57,615 nt of DNA from Bacteroidales bacterium (GTDB lineage Bacteria; Bacteroidota; Bacteroidia; Bacteroidales; JAIPAH01). The number at the start of each line of letters is the position of its first letter. Position 1 is the stretch's first letter. Below the pieces are notes generated by a model. That model made no database searches and had not been told where the DNA came from. It saw only the letters and a program-made list of their open reading frames with translations. Position numbers and translations under genes: made by a program. The DNA lies in NCBI GenBank assembly GCA_021740175.1, contig JAIPAH010000004.1:1-57615 (forward strand), read 5' to 3'. This document shows, in pieces, positions 52,606-57,615 of this stretch.

Positions 52606-52690
52606 GGAGGTCCCCGCCCGAACGACTGGCATCTTTCAGTCGGGCGGGCTTCAGTCGTCACTTCGCTCCTCCTTCAGGACGACGGGCATG
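52606..52690. repeat. GC-rich hairpin pair in the gene-free region
   Basis: CCGCCC plus CGACTG (about 52614-52629) pairs with CAGTCG plus GGCGGG around a short loop. GTCGTC and GACGAC (about 52654-52682) then frame a second hairpin. GC content is clearly above the surroundings. It is probably another repeat family or a remnant of an insertion. Confidence 0.45.
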
Positions 52691-52817
52691 AGAGGGAGGT
52701 AAAAACGTCCCGCATTAGATCGTGCCAGCTAAAATTTACTATCCTTTGCAGTTCCCCGATAGCAATCGGTTGGCTAATCTCATGAAATCATCAGTAAAAA
52801 ATTTTTTAAATAGTTAT

Positions 52818-52849
52818 GAATTGTCTATATTTAAAAAATATAATACGAA
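52818..52849 (+). promoter_or_regulatory. Promoter-like block upstream of the MEDS gene (copy A)
   Basis: This 32-base block is repeated with six mismatches at 55148-55179 upstream of the large histidine kinase. It contains TATATTTA, close to TAnnTTTG. It lies 169 bases before the MEDS start codon, so the leader would be long; a GCCGG-type inverted repeat lies inside that leader. Confidence 0.45.
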
Positions 52850-53018
52850 GTACCAGCAGTGCGGGAGCTATACATGACAATGAACTACGGTATATTTATG
52901 AGAGCCGGCGCTAATTGCAGGGGTGTAAGAATAGTTAGGCCGGCCAGAGCATTAGACCATACCTGACAAAGAGGAAGAAAAGACAAGGAGTAAATAGATA
53001 GCAAAAAGGGGAGCTATT

Positions 53019-53669
53019 ATGCATATTCAAACATCAAACCAGGAAAAATTAAACCTGGGGTTCGGAGGATACACCTGTAACTGGGGATTACACATCGCCG
53101 GACTTTATGAAACCGCGGAAGAGAGGGATGAAATTCTTTTCGGCTTCCTTCACCAGGGGGATATTGAAGGCGATTTGCAGCTTTACTGCCCGGTTGAGCG
53201 AACAAAGGAGAATTTTGTCGCGGATTACGGAATGTTTTACCCGGATTGTAAAGATCACCCGCACGATCCCAACCTGTTTTCCATCGACAGCGCCAAAGAC
53301 TTCTATTATCCGGATGGCACTTTTTCACCCATCAGCATGGACCTGGGATTAAACGCTTTCTTCGAGAAATCGCAAAAAAATGGACCACGAAATATTCGCG
53401 CCACAGCCGAAATGGTTTGGGCATTGGAGGCCATTCCGGGAAGAGAGCACCTGATGGCCTACGAATCACGCCTGAACTATTTTATCCCCGGAAAGCCCTG
53501 GATTAGCGTTTGTTTGTACAACATCACCAAATTTTCGGGGAAAACTATTATGAACGTGCTGCGAACGCATCCATACACCATATCGGGAGGAGTTATCACA
53601 CAAAATCCATATTTTGTCGACCCGGATGAATGGTTAAGGGAAAACGCCACGGAATTTGCCATTAAATAA
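53019..53669 (+). CDS. Stand-alone MEDS (DcmR-like) sensory domain protein
   Basis: This 216-residue protein has the MEDS domain known from the methylotroph regulator DcmR and from archaeal and actinobacterial kinases. The entry segment is HIAGLYETAEERDEILFGFL, then HQGDIEGDLQLYCP, SIDSAKDFYYPDGTFSP, IRATAEMVWALEAIPGREHL, YESRLNYFIPGKPWISVCLY and LRTHPYTISGGVITQNPYF. It has no DNA-binding or kinase domain, no signal peptide and no membrane helix. A GGGGAG ribosome-binding site precedes the start. Only 8 bases separate it from a kinase relic, so it probably gave or gives input to a histidine kinase. The ligand is unknown. Confidence 0.85.
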   Translation: MHIQTSNQEKLNLGFGGYTCNWGLHIAGLYETAEERDEILFGFLHQGDIEGDLQLYCPVERTKENFVADYGMFYPDCKDHPHDPNLFSIDSAKDFYYPDGTFSPISMDLGLNAFFEKSQKNGPRNIRATAEMVWALEAIPGREHLMAYESRLNYFIPGKPWISVCLYNITKFSGKTIMNVLRTHPYTISGGVITQNPYFVDPDEWLRENATEFAIK

Positions 53670-53677
53670 GTGAAAGC

Positions 53678-54808
53678 ATGAATACAGCACACGATCTATT
53701 TTTATTGATGTTCAATCTCACGCAGGTTCATGACAGGCCAAAAATAATTGAGATGTTTTTGGATGGGCTGCATGAAATTTTTAAACCTGCTGTCTTTCAA
53801 TTTACCAAAGAAAACATAGAGGAAACTCGTTTTGATATAGAAATAAAAACGCGCCGGTCGCATTTTGGTTTTATCAGAATCAGCGAATTTAAAAATGATC
53901 CAAAGGAGCATCTTCCACTGATTCAAAGTGCCACTCAAATGTTGGCGGTCATGTTGGAACGTCTCTATTTTGACCGGCAATTGCAAGAAGAAAAAAAATC
54001 CCTGGAGCAAATTGCCGAGGAAAGGAATAAAGATCTGCAAAAGAAGATTAAGGAACTTGAGCAGGCAAAAAATACTTCCTTAAACCTGGTGGAAGATTTG
54101 CAGGAAGAGATTAAAAAGCGCACCCAGTATGAGCAGGAGTTAAAAGAGAGCGAGGAACGTTTCCGGTTAGTGATGGAAAACAGCCTGGATGCGATATTGA
54201 TTACCAGTCCTGACGGCTCGATTTTATCGGCCAACCCGGCAGCTTGTAATATGTTTGGGATGACGCAAAAGGAAATATACAATGCCGGCAAGAATGGGCT
54301 GGTTGATCAGAATGACCCAAACTTGCCAAAGTTATTAGCAGAAAGAGAAAAAACCGGTAAAACCCAGGGGGAATTGACCTTTATAAGAAAAGACGGGACC
54401 AGGTTTACGGCAGAATTATCTACTTCCGTTTTTTTTAATAGCAAAAACGAGCTTCGAACGAGCATGATAATCAAGGATATTACCGAGGGCAATGCAGCGG
54501 AAAAAGAAATCCTGCGGGCCAAAGAAAAAGTTGAAATTAGTGAAGAACGATTTCGAAAGACCCAGGAAGTCGGTCACATTGGCAGCTGGCAATATGATTT
54601 ACAAAATGATACATTCTGCGGTTCGGAAGAGGCAAAGAAAATTTACAATTTAAAGCAGGAAAAAGACGAGTTTACAGCACAGGAAGGAATGCAATGTGTG
54701 ATTGAGCAAGACCGTGACAGGATAAACCAGACGTTGATCGATTTGGTGAATAAACATAAAACGCACGATATAACATTTACCATCGTTTCCAAAAATACTT
54801 CCAAATGA
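53678..54808 (+). pseudogene. Truncated PAS-domain kinase, N-terminal part of a collapsed hybrid histidine kinase
   Basis: This 376-residue frame has a helical, perhaps GAF-like N-terminal region (1-95), a long coiled coil (100-160), a full PAS domain (about 163-283, ending in the usual MIIKDITE) and the start of a second PAS (about 290-376, FRKTQEVGHIGSWQYDL) that stops before its end. The kinase part is missing. The TGA stop overlaps the ATG of the next frame, which resumes in the late HisKA region. The simplest reading is an internal deletion of a hybrid kinase. A functional, kinase-free PAS protein remains possible. Confidence 0.75.
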
Positions 54809-55113
54809 AAAATAATACGATAAATAACATCGTGGAAATGTCTAAAATTGAAACAGGGATTGTTACTAGCGACAGGCAAGAGACGAACCTTAACAATTGC
54901 CGGATGGATATTAAAATGCCCGATATAAATGGATATGAAGCCACACGCCGGATTAAAGAAATCAATCCTAAAGTCCCCATTATAGCCCAAACGGCTTACG
55001 CTTTGGAAGGCGACAGGCAAAAGACCCTGGATGCCGGCTGCGATGAGTATGTGTCCAAGCCGGTGAAGAAGGAGCAACTGCTGCAAGTAATTCAAAACGT
55101 GGTGGGTTCATAA
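54805..55113 (+). pseudogene. Remnant joining a HisKA end to a partial receiver domain
   Basis: In this 102-residue frame, residues 1-31 (NNIVEMSKIETGIV, QETNLNN) match the end of the HisKA region of the large kinase downstream. Residues 33-102 are a receiver lacking its first strands and acidic pair but keeping the phosphoacceptor region MDIKMPDINGYEATRR and VSKPVKKEQL. The whole ATPase domain is missing. A 26-base stretch (54827-54852) is identical to 57296-57321, which shows recent shared ancestry or gene conversion. Confidence 0.75.
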
Positions 55114-55147
55114 AGAAAACAGCCTAATCTATAGTTAAAATGGTAAA

Positions 55148-55179
55148 GAATTGATTATATTTAAAGAATAAAATATGAA
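55148..55179 (+). promoter_or_regulatory. Promoter-like block upstream of the large kinase (copy B)
   Basis: This block matches 52818-52849 in 26 of 32 bases, including TATATTTAAA. It stands 51 bases before the kinase start. An imperfect inverted AT-rich region (TTCATATTCATATAACTATTCATAT) follows it. Confidence 0.45.
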
Positions 55180-55230
55180 TAAGGTAAATTCATATTCATA
55201 TAACTATTCATATAAATAATAATTTTTGTT

Positions 55231-57615
55231 ATGGCTGAAGAAAAACCAACAAATGAGCAACTGAGGGTAGAAAATCAGAAACTAAAAAAGCAATTAAGCT
55301 CCTTAAGACAAACCAAAAAAAGGCTGGAGGAAGAAGAGGAGAATTACCAGTTGACGCTTAATTCAATTGGAGATGGTGTTATTACGATTGATGTAAATGG
55401 CCTTATCAGGTTCATGAATCCAGTGGCCGAACAGTTGACCGGATGGAGTGAAAAAAAGGCGAAAAATAAAAAGATAACAGAAGTCTTTGAGGTTGTTAAT
55501 GCCCAAACACGAGAGAAAGCTCTGAGTCCGGTGATTGAATCCCTTAAAAGCGGTAATATCGAATGGCTGGCTAAAAATACGTTACTTATATCTAATGATG
55601 GCACTGAATGTCAAATTGCGGACTCGGCCTCACCCATACGGGATAAGGAAGGGGATATTGGCGGCGTTGTACTGGTATTTCGTGATGTATCTGAATATTA
55701 CCGGTTAGATAAAGCATTAGCCACTTCTGATGAGAAGTTAAAAGCCTCCTGTGAAAAACTAAAAAGGAAAAATGAAACCCTGGAAGAACAAAAGGAAGAA
55801 CTCATTAAAGCCAAAGAAAAAGCAGAAGAAAGCAAAGAAACTGCAGAGAGATATCTGAATATAGCAGCAGAGATTATCCTTTCTTTGGACCTGGAAGGAA
55901 ATATTACCTTGCTAAATGATAGTGGTCATCGTTTACTTGGATATGAAAAGGGAGAATTGATCGGTAAAAATTGGTTTACAACGTGCCTTCCCGAAGAATC
56001 CAGAAATTCGGTCAGACAGATATTCAAAAAACTGACTCAGGAAGATTTTGAAGAAGTAAAATTAGTAGAGGGGCAGGTTATTACAAAAACAGGAGAAAGA
56101 AAAACCATCCAGTGGCATAACAGTGTCCTGAGAGATAAAAATCAGAAGATTACCGGGATACTTACTTCAGGGGAAGACATTACTGAACGTAAAGAAACCG
56201 AGCGACAACTGGAAAAGAGTGAAAATATTATCTCTGCCTTGCTTGATAATCTCAATGTTGGAGTGGTGGCCTATGACGCAGAAGGTATATTAACCTATTT
56301 CAACAAGAAAACCCGGGAGTTCCATGGACTTCCCCGGAAAAATATTCCTTCGTCAGAATGGGCTGATTATTATGATATATATAAAGAGGATGGCAAAACC
56401 AAAATGAACACTGAGGCAATTCCGCTTTTCAGGGCTTTAAGGGGAGAGTATTTCAATGAAATAGAAATGGTTATCAAACCCAAAGAAGGAAGCGCAATAT
56501 TTATTCTGGCTTCCGGCCAGCCGCTAAAAAATGCTCAGGGTAACATAACAGGAGCTGTTGTAGCTATGAATGACATCACTGAACGCAAACAGGCCGAAGA
56601 GGAACTCCAAATCAAAAACCGAATCTCCAATAGCTTCATAGAATCCGAAAATGAAAGTTTTTATAAGGAAATATTGGATATTATCAGGGAAGTTTTTTCC
56701 AGCGAATACGGCTTTTTTGGCTACATTAATGAAGATGGTGATCTTGTATCTGAGTCGATGACAAGGGATGTTTGGGATAAATGTCAGACAAAAGACAAGA
56801 GCATCGTTTTCCCGAAGGAATCCTGGGCAGGAGTGTGGGGTGATTCGCTTAAAAAAAGAAAAGCGTTATATAAAAATAAGAACCTTCAACTGCCTGAAGG
56901 GCATATTCAGTTAACCTCTGCCATGGCCGCACCAATTATAGCAAATGATCAATTGATCGGGCTAATTGCAGTTGCTAATAAAGAGAGTGGATATAATGAT
57001 AAGGATAAAGGATTGATTCAACGATTATCCGATTATATTGCCCCCTTATTGCATTCAAAGCGAAAAGAGGAACAACACAAGCAAGATTTAATGGAAGCCA
57101 AACAGCAAGCCGAAGAGAGCAACCGTCTGAAATCAGCTTTTCTGGCTAACATGAGCCATGAAATTCGTACGCCGATGAACGGCATTTTAGGATTTACAGA
57201 CGTTCTCAGGGACTCCGATTTAACCAACGAAGAAAAAGATGAATTTATTGAAATTATTCATAAAAGCGGCCAGCGGATGATGAATACGGTCAATGACATC
57301 GTGGAAATGTCTAAAATTGAAGCAGGGATTGTTACGACGGAAAGGCAAGAGACGAATCTGAACAATCACCTGAAGGATGTTATTCGATTTTTCAGACCGG
57401 AAGCCCGGAAAAAAGGCCTGGAACTTAAGCTGGACCAAATTCTGCCTGAAGATCAATCAACCATTATTACCGATGTGCACAAATTTGAAGCGATGCTCAG
57501 CAATCTTATTAAAAACGCGATTAAGTATACCGATAAAGGACGAATTAATGTAGGGGCTAAACTGAAAAATGAATTTGTAGAATTTTATGTGAAGGATACC
57601 GGCATCGGGGTGCCA
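55231..57615 (+). CDS. Multi-PAS/GAF sensor histidine kinase, cut by the window end
   Basis: The reading frame is open for 795 codons to the last base. The protein starts with a coiled coil (10-45), has PAS 1 (about 45-160, ending VFRDVSE), a coiled coil, PAS 2 (about 210-330, ending SGEDITERK), PAS 3 (about 338-450, ending MNDITERKQ), GAF (about 470-605, FGYINEDGDLVSES, MAAPIIANDQLIGLIAVANK), HisKA (about 630-700, [13 protein letters not shown] with an intact His) and the start of HATPase_c (LSNLIKNAIKYTDKG, then DTGIG at the edge). There are no membrane helices, so it senses inside the cell. A C-terminal receiver may lie beyond the window, as the relic upstream suggests. Confidence 0.93.
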   Translation, partial: MAEEKPTNEQLRVENQKLKKQLSSLRQTKKRLEEEEENYQLTLNSIGDGVITIDVNGLIRFMNPVAEQLTGWSEKKAKNKKITEVFEVVNAQTREKALSPVIESLKSGNIEWLAKNTLLISNDGTECQIADSASPIRDKEGDIGGVVLVFRDVSEYYRLDKALATSDEKLKASCEKLKRKNETLEEQKEELIKAKEKAEESKETAERYLNIAAEIILSLDLEGNITLLNDSGHRLLGYEKGELIGKNWFTTCLPEESRNSVRQIFKKLTQEDFEEVKLVEGQVITKTGERKTIQWHNSVLRDKNQKITGILTSGEDITERKETERQLEKSENIISALLDNLNVGVVAYDAEGILTYFNKKTREFHGLPRKNIPSSEWADYYDIYKEDGKTKMNTEAIPLFRALRGEYFNEIEMVIKPKEGSAIFILASGQPLKNAQGNITGAVVAMNDITERKQAEEELQIKNRISNSFIESENESFYKEILDIIREVFSSEYGFFGYINEDGDLVSESMTRDVWDKCQTKDKSIVFPKESWAGVWGDSLKKRKALYKNKNLQLPEGHIQLTSAMAAPIIANDQLIGLIAVANKESGYNDKDKGLIQRLSDYIAPLLHSKRKEEQHKQDLMEAKQQAEESNRLKSAFLANMSHEIRTPMNGILGFTDVLRDSDLTNEEKDEFIEIIHKSGQRMMNTVNDIVEMSKIEAGIVTTERQETNLNNHLKDVIRFFRPEARKKGLELKLDQILPEDQSTIITDVHKFEAMLSNLIKNAIKYTDKGRINVGAKLKNEFVEFYVKDTGIGVP

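Larger units (their letters stand above)
51784..53018. other. Gene-free region rich in hairpin repeats
   Basis: No open frame in this 1.2-kb stretch reads like a protein. It holds a 14-bp hairpin (52018-52062), a REP-like block (52130-52470), GC-rich hairpins (52606-52690) and, at the right end, a promoter-like block (52818-52849) and a ~170-base leader of the MEDS gene. The GC-rich middle contrasts with the AT-rich right end. It looks like a landing area for mobile or repetitive DNA. Confidence 0.7.

Overview
Organism. The window looks like a chromosomal segment of a Bacteroidota bacterium, probably class Bacteroidia. The grounds are several secreted proteins with type IX secretion (T9SS) C-terminal sorting domains, promoters of the Bacteroidetes kind (-7 TAnnTTTG with TTG about 20 bases upstream), lipoproteins with short lipoboxes, and a mutL/rhomboid/rhomboid/nuclease block that I know from this phylum. 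No rRNA, tRNA, CRISPR array or intact insertion sequence was seen. Layout. (1) 1-5.75 kb, mostly + strand: a T9SS subtilisin, an overlapping toxin-antitoxin pair, an XRE regulator inside a cloud of repeated operator-like motifs, ndk (- strand), and a DHH phosphoesterase overlapping an FKBP-type lipoprotein. (2) 5.79-31.6 kb, all - strand: one large exopolysaccharide (EPS) locus. In transcription order it holds a CheY-like regulator, a priming sugar transferase fused to a pseudo-receiver, a short TolC-like protein, a Wzz/Wzc-like co-polymerase carrying two LysM domains, Wzx, a Wzy-like protein, nine glycosyltransferases (three sets of adjacent paralogues), a hexapeptide acyltransferase, a T9SS beta-helix protein, a methyltransferase and two hybrid histidine kinases, one of which has Tyr at the phosphoacceptor His position. 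(3) 31.7-40 kb, - strand: housekeeping uvrB, two membrane EEP hydrolases, two rhomboids, mutL and a small membrane protein. (4) 40-46.9 kb, + strand: a cobalamin riboswitch followed by a BtuF/BtuC/BtuD-type transporter, then a T9SS EEP nuclease and a lipoprotein amidohydrolase packed as one operon. (5) 46.9-51.8 kb: a MITE-like inverted-repeat element, a PiT phosphate transporter with a PhoU-like tail, a small carboxypeptidase-regulatory-like protein, an MscS channel and a YggS-type PLP protein. (6) 51.8-57.6 kb: a 1.2-kb gene-free stretch full of REP-like hairpins, then a stand-alone MEDS sensory protein, a collapsed hybrid histidine kinase, and a large PAS/PAS/PAS/GAF histidine kinase cut by the window end. 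How the parts work together. The EPS locus has every step of a Wzx/Wzy pathway in one direction: priming, chain extension, decoration, flipping, polymerisation, and export control. Signalling proteins lie at both ends, and a receiver-like domain is fused to the priming enzyme itself, so EPS synthesis may be controlled after translation by a phosphorelay or by a phospho-independent receiver fold. This signal-bracketed locus, with the LysM co-polymerase, is the best candidate for an undescribed arrangement in the window. The second is the MEDS/histidine-kinase array at the right end, which shows recent recombination between kinase paralogues and a shared promoter-like block.
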